50,075 bases of DNA, from the NCBI GenBank assembly GCA_002457145.1, contig NTJP01000011.1, forward strand, positions 1 through 50,075. Direction: 5' to 3'. Below, in pieces: positions 17,664 through 26,484 of the stretch; the stretch's first letter is position 1, and each line of letters begins with the position of its first letter. The DNA is from Marine Group II euryarchaeote MED-G38 (GTDB lineage Archaea; Thermoplasmatota; Poseidoniia; Poseidoniales; Thalassarchaeaceae). The notes under the pieces are model-generated. The model had not been told where the DNA came from, did not search any database, and worked only from the letters and a program-made list of their open reading frames with translations. The position numbers were made by a program, and so were the translations under genes.

Positions 17664-17698
17664 GTATCTGCTACAACCTTTCACAGAAGAAATCTTTC

Positions 17699-18583
17699 CT
17701 AAAGAGATGATACAATATCTTGAGAAATTACATCGAAACGTGCTGCGAGCTCTTGTGTCGCCTTTGAAAATGCCACTCTAGGAGTCATAGAACCATCAGT
17801 CTCAAATGATAATATAAACTCTTCAGGAACCTCTTCTATGACGATTGCATCCTTGAATTCTCTCATTTCTTCTGTCCCTTCGCCAACATGATGCAACTCT
17901 CTTTCAAGTGTTGCAACTTTATCAAAATCTTCTAATTTTCCATCTTTGAAATCTTTTGCTGTAATTTCTAAATCTAAATCCCATAGAATTTTTGATTTTG
18001 ATTTATTTTTTATAACTCCTATTTTTCTTGTAGTAAATGCAACTCCACACACTGGTGACCATTTTGCATGATCTCTACCTCTACCCATTATTGCAGTAGC
18101 AAAGAATTCAATCATCTGTCCTTTGAATAATTTTGTAATTGGAATTTCCTTAAATTCATCAATAATACTCAATGAATCGTCCCCCATTGGTTTCATATCT
18201 CCAGCCACTATCATTTTTCCTTCTTTTGTTCCAAATGCTTTACATGCATATATTACTGAACATTGCGGACATCCTCTCTGATTTTCTACTAGGTCTTTAC
18301 ATGTAGGGCATTCATTCTGAAAATAAAAATCATCATGTCTAGTAACAATTGGTACCATAGCTAATCTCTGCGCTATTGTTTCATCTGGGATTGGCCCGGT
18401 ACTTTCCCAAATTTCACCATCTTGTTCTACTAATCCTAACTCAAATCTAACTGTATCAATGGCCATTTTTGGAGTATCAACCATCAATGTTCTTCTGATT
18501 GCACTCAATAGGGATCTATCTGCTCCTGTAAATAAAATTTTTATATTATTGTCAACTTCACTGATAACTTTCACTTTAACCAT
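17699..18583 (-). CDS. rpo3: DNA-directed RNA polymerase subunit D (Rpo3)
   Basis: The alpha-like assembly subunit of the archaeal RNA polymerase, pairing with subunit L. The N-terminal dimerisation region has SLLSAIRRTLMVDTPKMAIDTV and DETIAQRLAMVPI. Between residues ~84 and 140 is an inserted domain with cysteines 92, 95, 105, 108 and 114, in the place where many archaeal D subunits hold a [4Fe-4S] cluster. The remaining insert domain (MGRGRDHAKWSPVCGVAF) and the C-terminal half of the dimerisation region (FSFETDGSMTPR-type) follow. It sits 9 bases after uS11, in the standard archaeal order uS13-uS4-uS11-rpoD. Confidence 0.96.
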   Translation of the reverse strand: MVKVKVISEVDNNIKILFTGADRSLLSAIRRTLMVDTPKMAIDTVRFELGLVEQDGEIWESTGPIPDETIAQRLAMVPIVTRHDDFYFQNECPTCKDLVENQRGCPQCSVIYACKAFGTKEGKMIVAGDMKPMGDDSLSIIDEFKEIPITKLFKGQMIEFFATAIMGRGRDHAKWSPVCGVAFTTRKIGVIKNKSKSKILWDLDLEITAKDFKDGKLEDFDKVATLERELHHVGEGTEEMREFKDAIVIEEVPEEFILSFETDGSMTPRVAFSKATQELAARFDVISQDIVSSL

Positions 18584-18592
18584 ATTATCGCC

Positions 18593-18973
18593 TCATACTC
18601 TCCTTCCACGTCTTCCGCCTTTACTTTTGGTGCCATCCGTTGGAATTGGCGTAACATCTTCAATACGTGTGATTTGAACTCCTGCTCTTGTAAGGGCCCT
18701 TATCGCCGCTGTAGCACCAGGAGCATTTGTGGATCCATTTCCTCCAGCACCTCTATACTTTACAATTACTTGACTAAAATCTTTTTCAGCTAACATCTCT
18801 GCAATTCTTTCTGCAGCTCTAGTTGCTGCAAATTGCCCTCCAGAATCGCTACCACCTTTGGTCACCATTCCTCCAGAAACTTTGCATATGGTTTCACATC
18901 CTGTAAGATCTGTAGCTGTGATTAATACATTATTGAATGTACTGTATATGTGTAGGATTGCTTTGTGACTCAT
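18593..18973 (-). CDS. rps11: 30S ribosomal protein uS11
   Basis: A 126-aa small-subunit protein that lines the platform near the mRNA exit. The sequence shows the family core: AILHIYSTFNNVLITATDLTG, GGMVTKGGSDSGGQFAATRAA and the C-terminal ITRIEDVTPIPTDGTKSKGGRRGRRV, which is nearly invariant in archaea. Its ATG overlaps the stop of uS4 by 4 bases, indicating translational coupling. Confidence 0.98.
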   Translation of the reverse strand: MSHKAILHIYSTFNNVLITATDLTGCETICKVSGGMVTKGGSDSGGQFAATRAAERIAEMLAEKDFSQVIVKYRGAGGNGSTNAPGATAAIRALTRAGVQITRIEDVTPIPTDGTKSKGGRRGRRV

Positions 18974-19653
18974 TCTTTATCCTCCTTTGGTATTGTATCT
19001 TCAATCGTTGGAGCATTTTCTGAATCAACTTTAATCTTCTCAACAAATTCTTCAGTAGCTTCTCTTACTTCTACTACTTCATCATCTTCTCTATCATCCG
19101 TCTCTACAATTCTAAATCTTTCTAATTCTTGACGGAATATTGAATTTTCATCCATAAACGGGGAATTTGAATTATATTGTAATAATTCTTCTTCTTCTTT
19201 TAGTATGTGATATCCAGGAACAGTCATCTTTTGTTCTCCAATTGAAATATGGCCATGCATTATTAACTGTCTAGAAGATCTCATTGTCGGTGCCAAACCT
19301 CTTCTATAAACAACAGATTGCAATCTTCTAGAAAGCATTTGATCGATATCAATTTGTAGAACATCACCAACAGTTGCACCTTCGGGAAGAAGGCCCTTTC
19401 GAGTTAAGGAAGTTATTAATTGATTTTTTTCCTTAGCAAAATGACCTTCAGAAGTATCTACTCTACCAATCAGTTTCATTGCTTGATTTCTGTATCTTCT
19501 TAAACTCGTTCTCTCTTTCCAAATCTCTTTCATACCACCGGTTTTTTTTAACCCGTATTTTTCTTTAAGAGCATGTTCTTCATCAATCCTTGCTTGTCTC
19601 CAAGGATGAGTTGGTGTTTGTGTTTTAGACCTAGAAAATTTTGGATCACCCAT
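18970..19653 (-). CDS. rps4: 30S ribosomal protein uS4
   Basis: Primary 16S rRNA-binding protein. The archaeal N-terminus is present (KFSRSKTQTPTHPWRQARIDEE, then YGLKKTGGMKEIWK), and the S4 RNA-binding domain follows at ~105-160 (MLSRRLQSVVYRRGLAPTMRSSRQLIMHGHISIG). The 227 aa are longer than usual because of a ~50-residue acidic C-terminal tail rich in Glu, Asp and Val. It lies 14 bases after uS13 and overlaps uS11. Confidence 0.97.
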   Translation of the reverse strand: MGDPKFSRSKTQTPTHPWRQARIDEEHALKEKYGLKKTGGMKEIWKERTSLRRYRNQAMKLIGRVDTSEGHFAKEKNQLITSLTRKGLLPEGATVGDVLQIDIDQMLSRRLQSVVYRRGLAPTMRSSRQLIMHGHISIGEQKMTVPGYHILKEEEELLQYNSNSPFMDENSIFRQELERFRIVETDDREDDEVVEVREATEEFVEKIKVDSENAPTIEDTIPKEDKE

Positions 19654-19667
19654 ATATCATCACCTAC

Positions 19668-20135
19668 TTATTTTTTCTTTTGAACTCCGAGAGTAGCACC
19701 AGATCTACCATTGGCTCTAAGTCTTTGACCGCGAACTTTGTGGCCGCTTCTATGACGCATACCTCTGTAGGTCTTCATTCCAGCTAGTCTAGCAATATCA
19801 TCATCACGAGTCAATTTTACTTCAAGTGAGACTAAATGAGCATCTTCATTACTTTCTAGATCCCTTTGTCTATTCATTAACCACCATGGAGAAATAGTGG
19901 CATAATCATCAATAGTAGATCTTAAAGAATCTTTTTCTTCAGATGTTAACAATCCACCAAGTTTTTTACCATCTATTCCAGATAATCTACAAATTTGCTG
20001 CGAGGTTCTGAGCCCAATACCTTTAATTGAGGTCAATCCAATTGATATAGGACTGAGCCCATCTATGTCACTTTCTGCTATTCTAAATATATAGGAGAAA
20101 TCTTCTCCTAATTTGGATTCGTCAATTTTAGCCAT
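19668..20135 (-). CDS. rps13: 30S ribosomal protein uS13
   Basis: Small-subunit head protein that contacts the P-site tRNA and the large subunit. Family markers are FSYIFRIAESDIDG, the helix-hairpin-helix ISIGLTSIKGIGLRTSQQICRLSGID, and the basic tail GMRHRSGHKVRGQRLRANGRSG. At 155 aa it is a normal archaeal length. It opens the ribosomal/RNA polymerase cluster and has its own ~106-base leader region with hairpins. Confidence 0.97.
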   Translation of the reverse strand: MAKIDESKLGEDFSYIFRIAESDIDGLSPISIGLTSIKGIGLRTSQQICRLSGIDGKKLGGLLTSEEKDSLRSTIDDYATISPWWLMNRQRDLESNEDAHLVSLEVKLTRDDDIARLAGMKTYRGMRHRSGHKVRGQRLRANGRSGATLGVQKKK

Positions 20136-20185
20136 TCCGGTTCCCCCGTGTTCACTGTTTCCAGTGGCCCTATGGGCATCTTCGC
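20136..20185 (-). promoter_or_regulatory. Hairpin-bearing leader ahead of the uS13 operon
   Basis: Read on the minus strand, this GC-rich leader contains two adjacent small hairpins. One has stem CACTG/CAGTG (20153-20157 with 20162-20166) and a GAAA tetraloop of the stable GNRA class. The other has stem GCCC/GGGC (20167-20170 with 20174-20177) and an ATA loop. A GGGGG run lies next to the start codon. The region could be a 5' UTR that binds a ribosomal protein for autoregulation; that role is inference. Confidence 0.4.
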
Positions 20186-20196
20186 GACTTACCGTT

Positions 20197-20211
20197 CTTA
20201 TTTGAAAGGTA
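20197..20211 (-). promoter_or_regulatory. Possible TATA/BRE element for the uS13 operon
   Basis: The minus strand reads ACCTTTCAAATAAG here, an A/T-rich box preceded by a purine/pyrimidine segment as in BRE-TATA pairs. It would place a start near 20175, just ahead of the leader hairpins. Found by eye. Confidence 0.25.
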
Positions 20212-20241
20212 CGGGTGATTAATCATAGCTATTTTAGCCCA

Positions 20242-21561
20242 TCATTCCTCTTTACAAACAACGTAAAGAGAATGACTACCAACTCCTCTATCTAATTCTA
20301 AATCTATCATAAAACCCTTTGATCCCTCATTTCCTTTTAGTTCTGAATCCAATTTTCGTTGAATTTTTGGGTGAATATCTGGTTCAATATTACATCTTAA
20401 TGTAATCTTATTTATCCCATGCCTAAGTGCTGCAGATGATACTTGTTGTACTGTTCTTAATTCTGGTGCAGTTAATCTATGTTGCACTACTTTACCACTA
20501 CAAACTACGAATTCTGAAACTTCTTCATTATCTATTAGAGGTTCTGTATGTATCAAAAGTGGTCGCCTACCTTCAATTCTTAACCAAGAATGACCACAGC
20601 CAGGGGTAATCACTTTTTCTAGCCAAGATTCTTGTAATCCACTCTGAATTAAAGAAGCATCTACCACACTAATCCATGAATTAAAGGGAGGTGGAGAATT
20701 TAATCTAATAATTTTAGATGCTTCGGGAAAGCCTTCAATCTTAGCCATAATATTTTTTCTTCCTACTCTAATGCACCTATGGCTGTGTTTAGAAGAAATA
20801 GAACCAACCCATACAGATAATCTATCTACTCTTCCGCCCCCCTGACTCAACCATTCCCAAGTCTTAGGCACTCCTGGAAAAGTAGTTTCTAAAAGAGAAT
20901 TAACCATATTTCTTTGTTGCCCATCCAGTCTAGGAGATAAATCAAGTAAAATTGCAGGTCCTCTTGGACCGACTTGTAAATATTCATTCCATGAATTTAA
21001 TAATTCCTTAAGAGGAGGTTGCATTTCATCTATATCATGATTCTGTGCATCTCTGGGTCTTGCAGGATCTAAATGCAACATCGCAATTGGAGGATGAGCT
21101 CTTGTGCCAGCATCACGTAAACTTTTCCAAAAAGCATTCATTGATTCTTCTGCTTTTGTCCCATCACCTATCAATACCCTATCCATTGTTCTCTGTAGGT
21201 CATTTTTATCTGAAGCCACATGCATATTTGCTGCGCATAATGTAGCCACATCTTTATCAATTTCAATACCTAATGCAGGTCTTCTCAATCCCTTAGTTAG
21301 AGCAATTAGTTGCATCCCAGAACCAACTGCAGCATCTAATATTACTCCTGCTGGCAAATCATTAGGGTTAATTTGACTTGATCTAATGTTAGAAATATTC
21401 CAAGGTGTAGATAATTTTCGCATATCATCATTCATAAAAAAACTTGGCTCACCCTTTTTATTGGATTTTGATTTTATTATATTTCCTGCTTCTTTAACGA
21501 TTTTTTCAGAAGGCACCAAATCTACATGTGTAAGGTCAGACACGACCTTCCGTACATGCAC
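20242..21561 (-). CDS. Class I SAM-dependent methyltransferase (PG1098/THUMP-like type)
   Basis: A 439-aa protein with a Rossmann methyltransferase core at ~70-260: motif I ILDAAVGSGMQ (residues 74-84), the acidic residue E100 after strand 2, D133 in IGDG, and motif IV HLDPARPR (163-170). The DPAR motif resembles the THUMP-like methyltransferases that act on RNA. The C-terminal ~180 residues form a second domain with strands and HGINKITLRCNIEP, possibly RNA-binding. It lies between the FKBP-like gene (27 bases away) and the uS13 leader, so an RNA substrate connected to translation is plausible but unproven. Confidence 0.7.
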   Translation of the reverse strand: MHVRKVVSDLTHVDLVPSEKIVKEAGNIIKSKSNKKGEPSFFMNDDMRKLSTPWNISNIRSSQINPNDLPAGVILDAAVGSGMQLIALTKGLRRPALGIEIDKDVATLCAANMHVASDKNDLQRTMDRVLIGDGTKAEESMNAFWKSLRDAGTRAHPPIAMLHLDPARPRDAQNHDIDEMQPPLKELLNSWNEYLQVGPRGPAILLDLSPRLDGQQRNMVNSLLETTFPGVPKTWEWLSQGGGRVDRLSVWVGSISSKHSHRCIRVGRKNIMAKIEGFPEASKIIRLNSPPPFNSWISVVDASLIQSGLQESWLEKVITPGCGHSWLRIEGRRPLLIHTEPLIDNEEVSEFVVCSGKVVQHRLTAPELRTVQQVSSAALRHGINKITLRCNIEPDIHPKIQRKLDSELKGNEGSKGFMIDLELDRGVGSHSLYVVCKEE

Positions 21562-21588
21562 TTAGTCAAGTTACTTTCGTGATTAAAT

Positions 21589-22545
21589 CTAAGAAACAGG
21601 TGCCCTATCTAATTTTAACTCAAAGCGAAGCCATACATTTTCCAATTCATGACCTTCATTATTTCCATATGCGATGGGAGGGGGAAGTAATGTGATATGA
21701 GTAGTCCCTGTATCTAAACCCGGCATCAAAGCGCCTCGATCATTATCAATATCTAAACCAATTAAAGACCATCCGAAGCCATAAATAGACCCCCAAGGAT
21801 CACCTGAATTTTCTGCCCATGTCCCTGAATCTAGTTCTGTATTGGTATCCGCATCCCAAACAGTATATTGTACTTCTACAGTATCACCATCGCTTATATG
21901 AACATCCCTTTGTTCAGTTCCTGCAAATACTTGTATATCTAATCTTACTTCCGAATTAGGTACGGCAACATGTTTTACGTCTATGCTAATGTCTTGTTCA
22001 GAGACACTCTCTAGTAATTCAATTTCGAGAATCAAATTCTCTTTACTTTCTAAACTATTTATAATTATACTATTTTCTCCTGTAGCTGCAAATACAACAT
22101 TATTAACATCAATTGTTAGTAGTAGATCTAAGGTTTCATTTCCTCTATTGTATATCACAACACTTGCACGATCACCCTCTCCTTGATGTTCCCAATCACA
22201 TCTTAATTCTCCAGGATAAAGAAATAAATCATCTTGCTCTGCTAGACTTTCGGGCCATTCCCAATTATCTTCTCTGGATGAACATGTATCGAATAATAAA
22301 TCAATTTCCCATAACCATCTCCCATCTGATTCCAAAACTTCTGAGTTTGTAGATTCAAATGGGTCTAAATCATCCAAGAAATTTTTTGCAGATAAACCTA
22401 ACCATAAAGAACACAAAATAATCATCATAAGAGTTATGCTAGATAGTATCAATGTTACCCTAGGGATTGCCATTTTATTCAACCCAAGAGGGACGGGTGG
22501 ATGTTCAATTTCATCAGGAGTATCTGATATCCACGACCTCGTCAC
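21589..22545 (-). CDS. Membrane-anchored FKBP-like peptidyl-prolyl isomerase
   Basis: The 318-aa protein has a cytoplasmic N-terminus, one transmembrane helix at ~29-51 (VTLILSSITLMMIILCSLWLG) and an extracytoplasmic part. Residues ~75-215 form a beta-rich domain of unknown family containing a two-cysteine stretch (CSSREDNWEW and LRCDWEH). The last ~100 residues look like an FKBP domain: DGDTVEVQYTVWDADTNTELDSG, GALMPGLDTGTTHITLLPPPIAYGNN. The domain is diverged, so isomerase activity is uncertain; a chaperone role outside the membrane is likely. It follows the polytopic protein gene by 64 bases. Confidence 0.72.
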   Translation of the reverse strand: MTRSWISDTPDEIEHPPVPLGLNKMAIPRVTLILSSITLMMIILCSLWLGLSAKNFLDDLDPFESTNSEVLESDGRWLWEIDLLFDTCSSREDNWEWPESLAEQDDLFLYPGELRCDWEHQGEGDRASVVIYNRGNETLDLLLTIDVNNVVFAATGENSIIINSLESKENLILEIELLESVSEQDISIDVKHVAVPNSEVRLDIQVFAGTEQRDVHISDGDTVEVQYTVWDADTNTELDSGTWAENSGDPWGSIYGFGWSLIGLDIDNDRGALMPGLDTGTTHITLLPPPIAYGNNEGHELENVWLRFELKLDRAPVS

Positions 22546-22609
22546 AATACGTTGTAAGAGCCATCTAACATCAAGGTTAGCATTTTAAGTGTTAAAAAAA
22601 TATATTTTA

Positions 22610-25600
22610 TTAATCTTTTAATAATTCTTTTTGATTTGAAATTCCTAACCAACCAATGACTCCTAACTCTATTGCAACCATAGTCAAGCAAATAAGAATA
22701 TTAATTTGATCTAGTATTTCAGTTACAAGTATTAAACTAAATAAAATCACTAAAATAAGATCTATTAAACCCCATATTCTCAAAATCTTTCTTACTTGAA
22801 TTATTCCGACTATCCATATTGTCGTTGAAACTAAAATCATTATTACAGTAAAATATATTTCATTAAAAAGTCCAGTTGTCATTAAACCAATTATTATAAA
22901 AATATGAGAATCAATAGCTAAAACCATACTCCATCTTTCTTTTTTAAACTTACTAGTCATAGATAATGTAGCAAGCAACACAAGGCCCAATATTAATGTA
23001 AGATTGGGAGCAATTTTCAAAATATCATCAGACCATGCTCCAAATGCATATATCGCTAATATGATGCTTAAGATACCAATTCCAGTGGTAGTGGTTTGTT
23101 TAGAAAACAATCCTTGTCTTATTGTAATAATTGCAGCCAGTATCCCAGCAGGGCCAAAAGAAAGTATTACAATACCTAAATTTCTAACACCTCTATTACT
23201 TCTAGAACTATTTATCACTCTATCTCTTCTCTTGTTAACTATCCAAAAATCACAAATTATTGTCATAATTAATAAAAACTCAATTAAAATCCATGGAAAT
23301 CCCCATTGTAAGAAAGTATCTTTATCTTCAATTTCATTGAAAGGATTTATTGTAAACGGAAATGGCAACGACTCATTCATAAGAGATCCAATAATCCTAT
23401 TAATAACTAAAGGAATTATGAACCAATCAATAGCTACGGGTATTCTATCAATTAAATTATCTTGATATAGTATTGAGATTGTTACCAGTAACATAATTAT
23501 CACTGCTAAAATAGATATATCAAACATCTCGGTATTACTGCTTAGGGGTCCAATATGGGATATATTATGAACTATCACCATTCCAAAAATAGCCATTGCT
23601 ATTGGAATTTCAATACCCAAAATATGCAGCAGATCAATTTCTTGTGATTTAGCCCTATATCTTGCTATGCCAACAAGTATACTTGCAAATAATCCAACCA
23701 TAAGAAAAATCAATGCATTAGGGCCTAAAATTAATCCATTAATACTGGCAAATATAAATACAATTCCTAACATTATTATGATAATTATTGGTCTATGATT
23801 TATGTCCGAAATATACAATTGTTCCAAATTTTTAGCTTCACCCATTTCTATGTTTTTTAATCTTTTTTCTTTTAAAGACGCAATAAGAGGATCATATTTT
23901 CCGATTACATTATCATTTTCAATAATGATATTTTTCATGGTTTTGGATGTATGGATATTTGCTAATTCTATTCTTTGTTTCTTTAAGCTAATGGTCTTCA
24001 ATTCAGATCTTAATTCTCCTCTAGCAACCAACCATATTGATACTAAAATAAAGAGTATTATTGAAAGATATTTTGGAATAATAGGAGTAGTCTGCCAGGT
24101 CAAACCAATCAAACTCATTATTAAAAACAAAGAAGCCAAAGTTGATTTAAGAATTTTTTCTATTGTCTCTACTTTCTTTAGATATATTCCTATTAGTGTA
24201 AAAACACAAATTATTGCTATCCATGAAATTTCTAAATTTGGTAATATTTCACTACTATCTAATGTGTTATTAATATCGCCTCTGCCAATGAATATTAATA
24301 GAGGCATACTCATTACTCCTATTTCAGTGTGAATTTGTTCATGAACATCTTTGAATATGATTGGTAAAATCGAAATAAGCATTATTATAATGAAAAACTC
24401 ATCCAACCCGTGTTCCCATTGTAATATTCCAATTGATGCTGTAATAATCATTAGTAAATTATATATTTTTCCAACCCTATGGTTTGTTATTTCTGAAATG
24501 ATATGTATCAAAATTAGTAATGTTATAATAAATAACAATGTCAATGAATTAAAACCACCAAGTTGACAAAGAATTATTATTGAAATCATTGGTAACCAAA
24601 GACCAATACTCCATAATTGAAGTATTTCCGAATCCCTGATGGTGGCTGATATTTCTGTTAAACCTAGAAATTTAGATGCCAAATTAACATTAGTTTTTCC
24701 TAATTTAATATTTACAATTGCCATAAGTACTAAAGATACCGCTAGATAAAATCCCAAGGGATAAATTTCTATTTCCAAAGAATTACTCCAATTTGATGAA
24801 TTTTTTACTATGAACAATGTATTAATCATCTCTTCAGTTATTTTTTCTATTATTATCCATAACCAAGGCGAAAGAACGGTTACTCCTGCTAATGCAGGAG
24901 ATGTTCTCTTTAACGCTAGAATCGCAGTCCCAATATGCAATAAAGAAAGCAAAATGAGTAATAAAATTCCTCCATCTCCTCCGCTATCTGAAGAATCAGT
25001 AGGTACTAATGAGATAAGAATAATCAAAATCAATATTGATCCAATCCACAAAACCCTATCACTTACACTATTTTGATCTCTAAGTAAAATAAAGCCGGTT
25101 AAAATAGATCCAAATATAGTAAAAAAATCATATTCATCAAAATATAATTTATTTGTTATTTCAGTTCCAAATATTAATAAAATTATCAAGAAAGGTAAAA
25201 AAATAATAATTGGTTTTACAATTCTTGTAGTTTCTACTCCTCTAACTTTAAGATAAGATCCTCCAAAAGCCGCGCAAAGAAAAGTCACCATTCCAAGTGC
25301 ATATCCCAAGTCTTCTTTATTCGCTGCTATTGAAAGAAATGCTCCTATCATTCCCAGTGAAATAGAGACTCCCCATAGCCCAGGTTTTCCCAATCCACTA
25401 ATCTTGAAAGCATTAGAAAACCAATTTTCTTCTTTTGCAAACTTAGCAGCCATCGAGGCATTAAGGCCAGTTATTGACATTAGAAGTAAAAATAATAGAA
25501 GTGGGGAATTAAGTTGAAGAATAACTAATTCACCAATTTTAAAACCATCTGTAATAGCATGCATCCCTATCCAAAAATTGGATGCTGCTATGCCAAGGGA

Positions 25601-26344
25601 GGCTAAATTCCCAGATTTCCTATGTAAGGCCAAGCCATGTATCATAATAGTGGAAATAAAAATCATACCAGCTACTCCTTCTTCTCCAAGTATAGATCCC
25701 GTAGTAGATCCAATGGCTAGTAGAACCAATGTAGATTGGGCGGCTATAGCGTCATGATTATGTCTGTATGATAAATATAAATTCACAAAGACTAAAATAA
25801 TTAATAATATTCCTAAACCCTCTACACTAATAATATTCCAATTTCTAAACTCAATAGCAAGTCCATACAAGACTTTCATTGATATAATAACCCAAGTAAC
25901 TCCTAGCATTTTCATTTTTTCTCTTGGAATCCATATTTCACCAAGAGTAAAACCAAAACCTGCTAAAAAAATTAATAATATTATTGCAATAATTGGTTCA
26001 AATGTATTTCCTACTTGAATACTGATAACACTGTAGATGAAAATCATTGATGCCATTATTGACCAATTTACTCCCTTTTCTCCTTCAATTGAAATCTCTG
26101 TTACAATATCTCTTTCAGGAGGATTGATTACTTTTCCATCAGTTTGAATTACTCCTATGGTATTTTTATCAATTTCTTGAAAAGGATCAAAAAAATCTCC
26201 CAAAGCCTCATCAATTTCTTGATTTATAATTTTACTATCCTTTTTCAATTCTTGATCAACATCTATACCTTCAAATTGAACATCAAAATCAATTTTAAAT
26301 TTTCGTTCTCGGATGATTCTGTCTTCCCGGTCTGGTTCATCCAT
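22610..26344 (-). CDS. Giant polytopic membrane protein (1244 aa), function unknown
   Basis: I do not recognise the family. The first ~92 residues are hydrophilic and acidic (start MDEPDRED). The rest is a very long series of hydrophobic helices, probably more than 30, rich in Ile, Leu and Gly. One hydrophilic interruption at ~775-848 is charged and could be a cytoplasmic loop: it contains LKEKRLKNIEMGEAKNLEQ. No transporter motif, P-loop or catalytic cluster was seen. The overall look resembles DUF2339-like multi-spanning proteins, but that is only a resemblance. It is the most upstream gene of the minus run and is followed by the FKBP-like gene. Confidence 0.75.
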   Translation of the reverse strand: MDEPDREDRIIRERKFKIDFDVQFEGIDVDQELKKDSKIINQEIDEALGDFFDPFQEIDKNTIGVIQTDGKVINPPERDIVTEISIEGEKGVNWSIMASMIFIYSVISIQVGNTFEPIIAIILLIFLAGFGFTLGEIWIPREKMKMLGVTWVIISMKVLYGLAIEFRNWNIISVEGLGILLIILVFVNLYLSYRHNHDAIAAQSTLVLLAIGSTTGSILGEEGVAGMIFISTIMIHGLALHRKSGNLASLGIAASNFWIGMHAITDGFKIGELVILQLNSPLLLFLLLMSITGLNASMAAKFAKEENWFSNAFKISGLGKPGLWGVSISLGMIGAFLSIAANKEDLGYALGMVTFLCAAFGGSYLKVRGVETTRIVKPIIIFLPFLIILLIFGTEITNKLYFDEYDFFTIFGSILTGFILLRDQNSVSDRVLWIGSILILIILISLVPTDSSDSGGDGGILLLILLSLLHIGTAILALKRTSPALAGVTVLSPWLWIIIEKITEEMINTLFIVKNSSNWSNSLEIEIYPLGFYLAVSLVLMAIVNIKLGKTNVNLASKFLGLTEISATIRDSEILQLWSIGLWLPMISIIILCQLGGFNSLTLLFIITLLILIHIISEITNHRVGKIYNLLMIITASIGILQWEHGLDEFFIIIMLISILPIIFKDVHEQIHTEIGVMSMPLLIFIGRGDINNTLDSSEILPNLEISWIAIICVFTLIGIYLKKVETIEKILKSTLASLFLIMSLIGLTWQTTPIIPKYLSIILFILVSIWLVARGELRSELKTISLKKQRIELANIHTSKTMKNIIIENDNVIGKYDPLIASLKEKRLKNIEMGEAKNLEQLYISDINHRPIIIIIMLGIVFIFASINGLILGPNALIFLMVGLFASILVGIARYRAKSQEIDLLHILGIEIPIAMAIFGMVIVHNISHIGPLSSNTEMFDISILAVIIMLLVTISILYQDNLIDRIPVAIDWFIIPLVINRIIGSLMNESLPFPFTINPFNEIEDKDTFLQWGFPWILIEFLLIMTIICDFWIVNKRRDRVINSSRSNRGVRNLGIVILSFGPAGILAAIITIRQGLFSKQTTTTGIGILSIILAIYAFGAWSDDILKIAPNLTLILGLVLLATLSMTSKFKKERWSMVLAIDSHIFIIIGLMTTGLFNEIYFTVIMILVSTTIWIVGIIQVRKILRIWGLIDLILVILFSLILVTEILDQINILICLTMVAIELGVIGWLGISNQKELLKD

Positions 26345-26484
26345 TACTTATTCTGAGTAGTATGGTCGGCATAAATAAAACCCTTGTATATTACTAAACC
26401 TTATTCTTTTTTAATCTAAAACAATATCACTTCCGTAACACTTGAAACTGAAGAACTAGTCCAAAGGTTCGTAGAGGTTCAAAA
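26345..26484. promoter_or_regulatory. Divergent promoter region, polytopic membrane gene / pckA
   Basis: A 140-base AT-rich gap. For the minus gene, TTTTATTTAT (26371-26380) is about 30 bases upstream of its ATG, which would make an almost leaderless transcript. For pckA, two TATA candidates lie at ~26386-26393 and ~26407-26420, and GAGGT at 26474-26478 is a good ribosome binding site 6 bases before the ATG at 26485. The assignments are by eye. Confidence 0.35.

Noticed and set aside
23004-24332. Plus-strand frames of 153 and 176 aa inside the polytopic membrane gene
   Set aside because: They are antisense shadows of a low-complexity hydrophobic coding region; no ribosome binding site or recognisable domain.
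26461-26484. tRNA T-loop suggested by GGTTCGTAG
   Set aside because: No acceptor or anticodon stem could be formed; it is the leader of pckA.
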